NCBI GenBank assembly: GCA_018417955.1
Contig: JACTVC010000011.1
Location: forward strand, 1,238,262 to 1,302,261
DNA: 64,000 nucleotides
Direction: 5' to 3'
Origin: Laccaria trichodermophora
Taxonomy: Eukaryota; Basidiomycota; Agaricomycetes; Agaricales; Hydnangiaceae
Below, one piece after another: positions 11,842-21,802 of the stretch. How positions within the stretch are numbered: the stretch's first letter is position 1; each line of letters begins with the position of its first letter. The notes beneath the pieces were generated by a model. The model was not told where the DNA came from. It made no database searches and was given only the letters and a program-made list of their open reading frames with translations. Position numbers and translations under genes: made by a program.

Positions 11842-14617
11842 ATGACGAGCATTCCAACCCTTTCTCTCGAAAAATCGCTCTTAGAAGGCAAATGTGACCC
11901 AAAACTACGAGATCTGACCAACCCCCTCGTCAATCTTACGAAATCGGTTGTGGACGGCCAATTCCGAAGTGCACTTACATCTCCTTCAGCTCACACATTA
12001 TTTCAGCCACGGTCTAAGGCCCTTGATCGACCTTTGTCCGAACTTTTTCAATTCGCAATTCAGGACACAGAAAACCCGGTAGAGGGGGAGATCTTGAGGT
12101 TGACGCTGGCCGTCGCTTGTTTGCACGCTTTCGTGCAGGCTAACTGGACTGGACCTGATCTTGATGTGCAGCCCTTGGATGTTGTGCAATTTGACTCTGA
12201 TGCGATAACCCTGATCACGGACGCCTCCATAGAGCAGGTGGCCATCGCAGAATTGGCGTACGGCGGCGAACCGGCATATCATCTTGCCAAAGTCTCTGCT
12301 TTCCTCCGAATTTCCCAGCTGCTCCTGGCCCTCCCTTACTCACATGTTCAGTCAGCGCCATGGTGGCGGTTACGCGCTACTCTCGTCCATCAACAGGTTT
12401 TAGATGAGCCAGTTGCCGTTCCCCTTGAGCTCCAGTCTTCTCTAGAACCCTTAGGCCTCGCTCTGGCCTCTGATCCCCTCCTTTCTGGACGGCTGTATCT
12501 GGAGCAGGGATTGTTGGACCACCTCCTTTCTCAAGATAAATCAGCGGCGGAATATTTTGTCAAGGCGGCTAGAGCCACAGGCCTGGAGTACGAGTTGACT
12601 GGTGCCCTTGGGAAGAGAACTAAATTCCAAGAGACCGAGCTCAGTCAACTAGTCCTTCTAGCCGAGAGCCATCTACATGACGATGATTTGGACGTTAGTC
12701 CCCCACTCCAGAAGGAGCAGGGAGCAATTTCACAGCGTGATGCGTCTCAAAATTCAAACGTCCCAGAAACAATGGCTTTAAATGACGATACGCTATTGGA
12801 ACAGACAGAATTTACTTCTTCGCGACCAGCAGCAACCAATTCTCGCCTTGACCACATAGATCCATCGTCCCAGCCACCGCTCCATCCCCTTGACCAATGC
12901 ATTCTCCTCTCACTCTGTCTCAATGTCAAAAATACATCACCCTCACATGGCCTCACCTCCGAACAGATGTCGCCGTATGTTGCTCGTGTGATTTCACACC
13001 CCCGAAACTGGTCGTCGCACACAATGGCCCTACTGCTGCGCTCCCGTCTGGAATCCACACGTACGCGTACTGTGGAAAGATCAACTTTCCAGCTTCAAGC
13101 GTTGATAGACCAAATGCCTACCACCGATTCGACGCTCTCCGAAAGACTTCGTTATTTCCACTCTATCCCTCTTCCGAGTAAGTGGGAAATGGAAAGGGAA
13201 CTCGCGCTGCGATTCCTAAGTCTCGGGGTGGTCAAATCAGCGTTGGAGATATTTGAAAGGCTCGAGATGTGGGAGGAGGTCGTCAAGTGCTGGGGCGCCC
13301 TGGAGAGGCCTGAGAAGGGAATCGCCATTCTCCGTGATTTACTGGAAGGCCGAAAGGCAGAAGCAGAAGTAGTGCTTGCTCGAGGTAAATCGACATCCGC
13401 TCATCGAAAGGAGGTCCAGGATTCTACCCGCGAAAGTAAATTATGGTGCCTGCTCGGCGATTTGGAGCCTGATAAAGCTGCCGAGCATTACGAACGGGCT
13501 TGGGAGATATCGAGAGAGACCTCGGGACGGGCGATGCGTTCTCTCGGAGGGTATTACTTTGCCCGCGCGAAGTACCCCCGAGCTATTACCTGCCTGAAAC
13601 GCGCGGTAGCAATCAACCCGCTGTTGACGCGATCATGGTTTATCCTTGGCTGCGCGTCCATGCGCGAGGAGGACTGGGAAAGTGCCAGGAACGCGTTCAG
13701 TCGTTGTGTAGCGCTCGATGAGGAAGACGGAGAAAGTTGGAACAACCTGGCGAGTATGTATCTCCGCTTGGGGTCAGCCAAGGAGGACGCGGTGTCCGAG
13801 GTAAGTCCCTGATATTTTTTATGTGGAAACGGATACTGACGAGACATCCGCATGCTTTTAGATTACCGACGAGATTGGGGGAGTCACATTAGCGGGCGGA
13901 ACTACCAAGTCCATCCCTTTCTCCAATAAAATGCTCGCGTTTCGCACTCTCAAAGAAGGGTTGCGTTTCAGCTACGACAATTGGCGCATGTGGTACAATT
14001 ACATGATTATCGCGATGGATGTCGGAGAACTTCAAGAGGCGTGTCGAGCACTGGGACGCGTCGTCGAGGAGACTGGCGACAAAATGGGTGCGAATTCCGT
14101 CGACGAGGACGTTCTTGAGCGTCTTGTTGAAGCGGTGGTCAGAGCTCCTGCTAACCCTCAGGAGGCTTTGGGAGATAGTAAAGCTCAAAATGAAATATCC
14201 AACCCAAATGAAGGACATGGTCTGTTCAGGAACGTCTCAATCCTTTTTGAAGAAAAGATTTTATCACGCGTTTCGTCACCGCGAATTTTCCGTGCCTACG
14301 GGCGGCTTTTAGCTTGGGAGTCAAAGTGGGAAGAAGCGCTTAAAGCTTACCTCGATGGATACCGGATTGGGACGGCGGGGACCATGGAAAAGGGAGAAGC
14401 TGACGTCGAGAAATGGTGTGAAGCCGTGAGTGAGGTGGAAGACATTGTGGATATTTTGAGAAACTTCGGGCCGCGAACAGAAAACTACAAGTGGAGATTG
14501 CAAGGGCGCAGCATTGTGCGGGCGTTTATGGCTCGTACCCGGGATTTCGAAGACGAGCCTGAGTGGGGTCGCTTGGTGGAGCTCCAGAGTGAGTTCCGGA
14601 AAGAAGGCGAAGAGTAA
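11842..14617 (+). CDS. TTC27/Emw1-type tetratricopeptide repeat protein
   Basis: Two exons (11842-13800 and 13862-14617) give 904 residues, matching the 850-900 of the family. The N-terminal half is helical. From about residue 430 the TTC27 signature appears (ERLEMWEEVVKCWGALERPE, GIAILRDLLEGRKAEAE, LWCLLGDLEPDKAAEHYERA), followed by clear TPR units: GRAMRSLGGYYFARAKYPRA, AITCLKRAVAINPLLTRSWF, ARNAFSRCVALDEEDGESWN and NLASMYLRLG. Yeast-type homologues (Emw1) are essential and linked to cell-wall integrity; the biochemical role is not settled. The frame is clean and the single intron has canonical ends. Confidence 0.9.
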
Positions 14618-14944
14618 AGGAAATTTTTAAAACGGGGAGAAAGGTCTTCCCCGGTCAGACGTTGGTGCGGTCTTGGCCCTGCTTTATCACAGGCTAAACA
14701 CGGGGATGGTGACGTGAATAAATGGGAAATGGAGTAACATAATTTGGAACAGAGACCGAAATATATTACAACGGGAAGTTCGGAGGTTGATAGATGGATA
14801 GATGGATGCTGATAATGGAGGCATTGCGTGGTCGTGGTTGGAGGAGGAAAAATACAAGAGTACATTATGAGACTTCGTGCTGACGATAATCAACGGGAAT
14901 AAGATATGATGGGTGGGCGATGATGACTGAGGGCATGTGCTGAA
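14618..14944. other. Convergent intergenic spacer, nothing recognised
   Basis: Short spacer between the TTC27-type gene and the minus-strand DUF6593-like gene. It contains a GATAGATGGATAGATGGATG microsatellite-like run near 14787. No gene seen. Confidence 0.6.
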
Positions 14945-15699
14945 CTACCAACCCAGCGCCCGAGCCATGCGATTTAACGCTAGAGTTGTTATTATCTCCG
15001 TTACGATGTGCAGTCCAGCGGGCTTTATGACGAGTCTAGCGTAATGTTCGTCCGTCGCTGGGCTGACGTCCCACGTCGCCAAAGTTGTCCGTCCATCTAC
15101 GCACTAAAGAGAAAAAGAGTCGGCATAACAACCAAGCGAGGTTTATGTTGGAGGAATAGCGAACCTCCATTCTGTGTGAACCCACTCTCCATTTAAGCTC
15201 CTTCCCGCTCTGCAATATGAAGTAGCGGGAGCTGATTTCAACAGGGGTCAGCAGAATCTGGGAACGGAGAGAAAGGAATACATACACACTCCCCTCCTTC
15301 TTTCCCGGTCGTAAAAGAAAATTCATGCCTATTTGTGTTCGGTTATTGCCATACATGATGAAGCCGACCGACGTTTCTGGGCCAAAGTAGAGGAATGAAT
15401 TATCAGGCCCCATGATGCCTGGATGTTGCTGTGACCATTCCGCCTGCCGCGTAATTCTGGTGACGAGATTAGGGGTCTGCCCAGCCTGCCAGAGCCTGGG
15501 TGTAAACAATGGTTTGAGGTGACGTTGGGGACATACCTCTGTGCTAAAGCCATCCATTCGCATTATCAGTCCGATAGATCTGTAGATGACGAATGGGATG
15601 AAGAACCTACATCGTAAAAGCAGCTCTACCCTCAAGATCCTCAAATCTATGTCTGAATGGATCGTCGCCGTATTGGAGGAGAACACATGGGGTCGCCAT
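14945..15699 (-). CDS. DUF6593-like Agaricomycete protein
   Basis: Five exons (15699-15611, 15579-15537, 15476-15286, 15231-15165, 15103-14945) give 182 residues ending at the TAG at 14945. Conserved-looking segments are [60 protein letters not shown] and [13 protein letters not shown], ending MARALGW. The arrangement resembles the DUF6593-type beta-sandwich proteins found in many copies in mushroom-forming fungi; their function is unknown. All introns have GT-AG ends and keep frame, but exon 2 (43 nt) is the least certain piece. It lies downstream of EMC6 on the same strand. Confidence 0.65.
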
Positions 15700-16240
15700 A
15701 ATTTGTTGCGCGGAAGGGGGAGTGGAAGTAGATGGGTAGATTAAGTCATACGTTCAGTTCCTCTTTTCTTAGTCCGTCAGGAGAACCGGAACGGGCGTCT
15801 CCACAGCCACACGCCACGTGTCAATAGTGGAGATCGCGTGTTTGTCCCGCGTGGCCGAGGGCCCAGTAATCTGGAGACCACGAATCTTGATTCTTGTGAA
15901 GACCCTGACCGGCCACTTCAGAACCTGAAACCGAATCCTCACTAGCTTCAGAATCCAGATCTTGTTAGATGGGGTATGCGGAGATGATGTTTCATTCAGG
16001 ATACTTAACACGCTAGCGCTGTTGCTGATCCGGTATAAGACAAGAGCGTGTTGGAAGAATAGATTATTTTTCAGCAAACCTGAGGTCATGGAGAAGACGT
16101 TATCGAAAAGAGGATAGATATCGATGGGGAGGGTGACTCACAAATAACTACATTTACATACACACCTGTAAGTGGGGCGCTATAAGGGGATGATAAAAGC
16201 ACGGTTACAATACCCAAAGGTAAGTGTTTCCATGGAGAGC
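15700..16240. other. Spacer between EMC6 and the DUF6593-like gene
   Basis: A minus-strand frame 16089-15769 (106 codons) is open from an ATG, but it shows no motif and overlaps no conserved segment. I treat it as unproven. Confidence 0.4.
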
Positions 16241-16701
16241 TCAGTCGTAAACTAATGACACAAAACCTATTAGCACTGATACAAGGGAAGTATAGGCGGA
16301 TTTTTATTATCTCACCATGTATTATTCCTGAAGCCGAGGAGAAGAATAAACTGTTCAATGTCTTTGCATATCGGATGGAGGTGAGGAGACAAACCATAAA
16401 ATAGGGTCCAAACCAGGACAAACGTAAACACGTTATCTTGACCAGGGTTTACAAGTTCAGCTATCCCTCCATGGATGAACTTCGCGGGCTTGCCGTGGCA
16501 GTTGATTGTGTAGATGCAAACGGAGGTGAGGATCGTGGATATGAGGAACAGGGTAAACCCCAGCCAATTCTCGAGACCAAGGATACCGGCTGCCGCCCCA
16601 GCAAAGCATGCGGAAAGGAATTTCACAGTTGTCAAAGAAGAATTGGCAACCACATTAGGTCCATATATGAGCTGCGCAGATGTTTCTTCCGTCGTCGACA
16701 T
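16241..16701 (-). CDS. EMC6: ER membrane protein complex subunit 6
   Basis: Exons 16701-16395, 16327-16316 and 16266-16241 give 114 residues, the usual EMC6 size. EMC6 is one of the core membrane subunits of the EMC insertase, which places transmembrane segments into the ER membrane. Visible segments: NVVANSSLTTVKFLSACFAG, a membrane helix including AAAGILGLENWLGFTLFLI, then YTINCHGKPAKF, GIAELVNPGQDNVFTFVLVW and the family C-terminus ending VYD. I start at the ATG at 16701; the frame extends upstream only from a TTG. The middle coding exon is just 12 nt (GAATAATACATG); without it the C-terminus would not reach the conserved VYD ending. Confidence 0.88.
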
Positions 16702-17378
16702 GGTGGCCGACAAGCTCGATAGTGGACGTGGCGGACATTGTCTGTGAGCTCGCGATCAAACATTCCCACAGTCCTCGTGTATATCCTTACGTCATTTGCT
16801 TACAGGGGCCAACGTTGGAGCAGAGTTGAACTATGTATTTGAATTTCTCGTCCCAGATGATATCGAACAAGAGGATACTCTGCCGTCAGGCGGGTAAACG
16901 GTAATACGCATATCCGACGAAACCGCGGCGGACCAGACCCCCATGGAAAACGTTCGTTTCTATTATGTATCTCCAGAATCCATTGACAAATCTCTTGAGA
17001 TTAAACGTGTACGAATTCATGCGAGGATTTTTACAGCAGGAGGCGTTTCCATAACGCCGGTTTTGCAAAATTCAAGATTTGATTTCCGAGATATGGAATA
17101 CACTCAATTTATTTTGAAGACGAGAGGCGGATTTTAGAGTGCCCAGACACAAGGTAGAAGAAACAAGGAACCCCCCAGCGTAAGTATCTTTGATGGTATT
17201 GCGACATAGATAAACCTTATCCTGGGCGATCGTATGTGTATTGGCACCGAAAGCAGCAGCGGAGGTACGGAGGATCATTTAACCGGTGCTTGATATGCTA
17301 AGTAGTTCGTCCAAGTCCTCAGGATTTAGGAGAGGATGCGTGGCCGCTGCTCCCGCTCAAGGCAGTATGGGTGTGCGT

Positions 17379-17630
17379 CGGATTGACTGCACCCTTTCAG
17401 ACGATAAAAACATGGAGATAAGACCGTGGTCCCCCATTGAACACTGTTTATTCAGTCGACCACATGTTTGTTTCCCTCTCTAATATTGTGGGCGTTGAAC
17501 ATGAAAACTTGAAAAATTGTATAGACTCTGCGCCTCGGATTGACTACACCCTTCCAGACGATAAAAACATGGAGATAGGGTGCGTACTAGTAAACTTTGT
17601 TCAGTCAAATGTTTATTTCCCCTTCCATTA
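17379..17630. repeat. Direct duplication of a ~100 bp spacer segment
   Basis: The segment starting CGGATTGACTGCACCCTT at 17379 recurs with substitutions from 17536 (CGGATTGACTACACCCTT). Both share the core CAGACGATAAAAACATGGAG and, further on, a TTCAGTC ... ATGTTT(G/A)TTTCCC stretch. The offset is 157 bp. The copies differ by several substitutions and there is no coding frame. Confidence 0.6.
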
Positions 17631-19799
17631 CGAATACAAAGAATTATGAATGTTCACTGACTCCAATTCAATGCTAGTTTCAATAGATTCACGGCCGCAA
17701 GGGTCTGGCTACCGGTGACATAGACTATGTCAACAGGCTCAACCGAGGTCCCTGCTACTTGTATGGTTGTTCAACACACATCCGGCGACGTTCGAGCCAC
17801 GAGTAGCCATGTCTTCTCCCGACCACCCTAGTCAGCTGCTCAATACAAAATTTCCATCCTCGGAAAGAGTCCAGAACTTCATCTCAGCTCGACTATTATA
17901 TCACGAATCAGAATCAAAAGGCACCACACTAAAATATATACATCACCCTGCAAACAATTCAGTCGTCAACTCCCCGGCGAGTACGGAACCGCTTCACTTC
18001 ACTCGACCTTTAAAGGATTAAAAGATAAACACATTTACTATTAGGCTGCGCGTTGATCAGGGCGCGCCCACACGACAACCGGATCTGTTTGCGACAGTCA
18101 AACGGTCAAACGTCGGTCGCACAATGCTCTGAACCCGTTCTCTTGGTTTAATAACAAGTCAATCACGATCAATACTAAGTTCATCATCGGAATTAGCAGG
18201 TTCACCGTTCTACGCTTTAGAACGCAAGCCGCTAATCGGAGCACCTTTAAAACGTTCACGCCCAGTCACGCCCTTCTAGCGCATCTTCATGCGATATTCG
18301 GACGAGTGATGATTCAACTAAGCTGCCCTTTTATGATCAATTGAAACAGCTGGGGTAAAGGATGGGTCTAATTATAAGGTTTTTCCCTGTATCCATTCAG
18401 TGCCGGATTTAAGTGCGTGCAGGGATATATGGCACGTTCGAAAATCCGCTAGCCGTACATGTACAAGTCTATGTTTGCGCCATGATTACTGGTAAGTAGC
18501 TGATTATTTCCCGCTGTGGTACCGTTTTACTTACGACTCAGGACTTTTATTATTATTCGTTCGGTGACTTCGCAGGTTTTTCTTTTCTTTTAAGAAGAAA
18601 ACGGGTCTAAGAATTACTTTGTACTAGTAAGAGGTAAACAAGTACACGAGTATGCCAGGTGGTCAAAGTCTTTCATTTCGCTTCAGTTTTCTCCATTGGA
18701 ATCTTCCACTACGAGTAACCATGTTCGTTCGCTCAGGTCTATCGTTGCCTGGGCGTCTGATAAAATGTCATTCTTGAACAATGCCGTAATAAGCTGCCGT
18801 AAAACAATCTACACACTTTTTCTCTCCCCTCGATGTGTCGTTAAAACATACGTGCCGCGCCCTAAGTAGGTGGTACCGGTACGACATTCCGAGGACTCAT
18901 TGATAGCGTATTTAGAGACGGGGAACTGTGCAAAGGCCCACAATGAAGTTCTAAAAATAGCTACAGTCTGCTGTTGGAAAGTCCTTACGATGCCTTCCAA
19001 GTTGGCGTATTTGAATGGCACAGTTCTCGAAGTAAAGGGATCACACAAGACTTTCGACATGTCATTTTTTGCCATTACCATTTTATTTTTACAAAGGTAT
19101 ACACAGATTGTAAAAAGCGGGTTCAGACGGTGAACTATATATAAACAAGCCCAGGTGATCGCGAATTCTCTGGCCGTTAACTTGGGTATAACGGAAATTG
19201 ACTGGCAATGACATACGTCGAAAAGATTAGCTGAAGGTGCCTTTGTGGTTTTTTTGGGGGGGCTTTCAAAAAAAGCTCCCTTTCAACCTGCTCTAAGTAG
19301 TATGTATACAGCTCCGAGAAACCTCCGAGTGATTCCCATCAACGTGCGATGAGAAACATAGCCCAACATCACTGATTGGGGCCGGAATATCTTGAGAAAG
19401 TGATGAAGATATTTTATGAGGGAAAAGGTTCTCCAACGTCGACCCCCTCTGCAACAGCTGTGAAGGTGAAAGGACGGACGACGAACCCATAGAACTTTTT
19501 AATGGCAAATGATGACTACCTTTTCATGAAATCCCACCAAAAACTAAACAAGGCGTCAGCACACTGGCAGCGGGTTAAAAAAAAGGTTCAGACCTTGAAC
19601 TTTCCGGAAGGTATTTTTGTTGGTAACAAAAGTTGTGTCTTTGTGTTATCATGATGAAAGTTGGACCATCGAGTAGTAAAATGGAGAGGAAAGCCGAAGC
19701 AAAGGTTTCCTTTTTGTTCGGAAGGACTTGAAAAACAGGCCAATAGGGTCACTATAAAATGGCACGCGGGGGGGAATGGAATATTTGAGAAAGGACTTT

Positions 19800-20480
19800 G
19801 TTCGGATGATGCCGCATGAAAGGTAAGGTGGACGGGACCTGGTCAACTATGCTCCGAACGTTCATAAGCCTGTCCTATTTGTGGAAACACAAAAAAATAT
19901 TTACAAATGGTGGGAGTATTACCCCACATCATTGTTAGCTTTTACTTGTCCCAGCCAAGTCCCAGCTCGAAAAAAAGTTGGAAGAAATTGTCGCACTTGC
20001 TCAAGTTATCCCACACCAGGGTATTGGGAAATGTTTCTCGTGTGCGCGGCAGCGCGTTTAACAACTTTTTTCATGTGCCTAGCGCTCAACTTACGCCACT
20101 AAAATATATGTATTTGACGGGCGTCAGTGGAGCAACTTCAGAAACCTGGACCGCCAAATTCAAGCACACAAAAGTCAACTTCGTGTTCGGATAGTGCTGC
20201 GTGAAAGGTAAGATGTGCAGGATTTTTACAAACCTGAATAGCCGGGTTTTTTTGCAAACTTCCTCTTCATTTCGTGGAAAGGCAAAATTTCCTTACAAGT
20301 GGAAGTATATATATTACCCCACATGATCGTTGCTAGCAGCCTCTCCCCCTAAAATGTCCCAGCCCGGAAAAAGTGTCAAGCAATGCACAACTTCTATGGC
20401 AGCGCGTTGAACAACTTTTATCATGGCGGTGCTTACAACAGGATGTCAGCGGACAATCAGCGGAACAACTTTAGTTTGAA
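19800..20480. repeat. Two diverged direct copies of a ~350-390 bp spacer unit
   Basis: Matching landmarks occur in the same order in both copies: TTCGGATGATGCCGCATGAA at 19801 against a variant at 20186; a TACCCCACAT block at about 19920 and 20315; a GTCCCAGC segment at about 19949 and 20356; and GGCAGCGCGTT at about 20048 and 20398. Spacing between partners is 350-395 bp, so indels have accumulated. Both copies lie just upstream of HOM2, the second ending about 50 bp before its ATG. Confidence 0.6.
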
Positions 20481-20533
20481 AGCGCAAGTCCATCGGCCGA
20501 TCGCTCCATCCAGATAAACGAGATAAGCATCAC

Positions 20534-21767
20534 ATGACCACTCAAGATCTCTCTCCCCCCAACTCCATGTCTTCCTCGTTAGACTCCCCCATAATCCCCA
20601 ACGCAACACACACCATAAACGTAGGCGTCCTAGGCGCAACAGGAACCGTAGGCCAGCGCTTCATCACCCTCCTCTCTACACACCCGTGGTTCAAGATCCA
20701 TGCATTAGGCGCGAGCCCTAGATCGGCGGGGAAGAGGTATGGAGAGGTCGTCAAGTGGAAGCAGGTTTTGCCCATTCCTGCTGGGGTTGGGGAGATGGTT
20801 GTAAGGGAGTGTATGGTCGATGAGGGGTGGAGAGGGTGTCAGATTGTGTTTTCGGGGTTGGATGCGGACATTGCTGGGCCTATCGGTTAGTTCTTCTACT
20901 CCCTTTCTTTCTAACATCGCATCTGATTGACTTGTTTTGGTGGCAGAGGAATCATTCCGCGCCTCCGACCTCGCCGTCTTCTCTAACTCCAAGAACTACC
21001 GTCGAGACCCACACGTCCCCCTCATCGTCCCCCTCGTCAACCCCTCCCACCTCTCCATAATCCCACAACAACGCCTCCTCCACTCCCCGCCCCTCCAAAA
21101 AGGGTTTATAGTAACAAACGCAAATTGTTCAACGACAGGGTACGTCATACCCCTCTGCGCACTCGAAAAAGCGTTCGGACCCATCGAGAGCGTCCTCGTA
21201 ACAACGATGCAAGCTATTTCGGGGGCGGGGTATCCGGGTGTACCGGCCTTGGATATCATGGACAACGTTATCCCGTATATCTCCGGCGAAGAAGAGAAGA
21301 TTGAGTGGGAGACGTTGAAGATCCTTGGTGGGATTGCTGAATCGGACGCGGGTGTGAAGACGTTTGATATGCACGCTAAACACCCCCTGCGCGTGTCTGC
21401 GTCGTGTAATCGCGTTCCGGTGATAGACGGACACACCGAGTGCGTGTCGGTGAGGTTTAAGAGGAGGCCTCCACCGAGTCCTCAGCAGGTCCGTGAGGCT
21501 TTCACGGCGTTCACGCCTGATTGTCAGGCGCTTGGGGCCCCTAGTGCCCCCCGGCGTGCGATTGTAGTCCATGAAGAGGCGGATCGACCACAGCCGCGGT
21601 TGGACAGGTATTTTCAGGATGGGGCGGGGGTTAGTGTTGGGAGGGTTAGGCAGTGTCAGGTGTTGGATGTCAAGTTTGTGGTGCTTGCGAATAATGTGAG
21701 TATTGGTGCTGCGACGAGTAGTATTATCAATGCGGAGATTGCGGTTTTGAAGGGGATTGTTGGGTAG
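20534..21767 (+). CDS. HOM2: Aspartate-semialdehyde dehydrogenase
   Basis: Two exons (20534-20885 and 20947-21767) give 390 residues. The enzyme reduces aspartyl phosphate to aspartate semialdehyde with NADPH in the cytosol, the branch point to threonine, methionine and homoserine. Evidence: the NADP-binding loop VGVLGATGTVGQRF, the catalytic cysteine in IVTNANCSTTG, the substrate region AISGAGYPGVPALDIMDNVI with downstream EEEKIEWET, and the CNRVPVIDGHTECVSV segment carrying the conserved histidine. The C-terminus VLANNVSIGAATSSIINAEI is typical. The stop codon lies only 35 bp before the RRP43 start, and an AATAAA signal (21785) falls within that gap. Confidence 0.94.
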
Positions 21768-21784
21768 ACTGTACTTAGATGGGA

Positions 21785-21790
21785 AATAAA
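21785..21790 (+). promoter_or_regulatory. Probable HOM2 polyadenylation signal
   Basis: An AATAAATAAA run lies 17 bp after the HOM2 stop and 12 bp before the RRP43 ATG. It is the only such signal near the HOM2 end, implying that the HOM2 3' end extends into the RRP43 gene or its leader. Confidence 0.45.
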
Positions 21791-21802
21791 TAAATTGTGA
21801 AC

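Larger units (their letters stand above)
16702..20533. other. Gene-poor 3.8 kb spacer
   Basis: No convincing gene. A minus-strand ATG frame 17278-17072 (68 codons: MILRTSAAAFGANTHT and onward) looks faintly coding and lies upstream of EMC6, but no family is recognised. Two sets of duplicated non-coding DNA (17379-17630 and 19800-20480) are listed separately. The rest is moderately A+T-rich with short open frames only. Confidence 0.5.

Noticed and set aside
16943..17137. Small plus-strand frame that reads MENVRFYYVSPESIDKSLE
   Set aside because: No neighbouring exons, motif or promoter support, and an equally long frame lies opposite.
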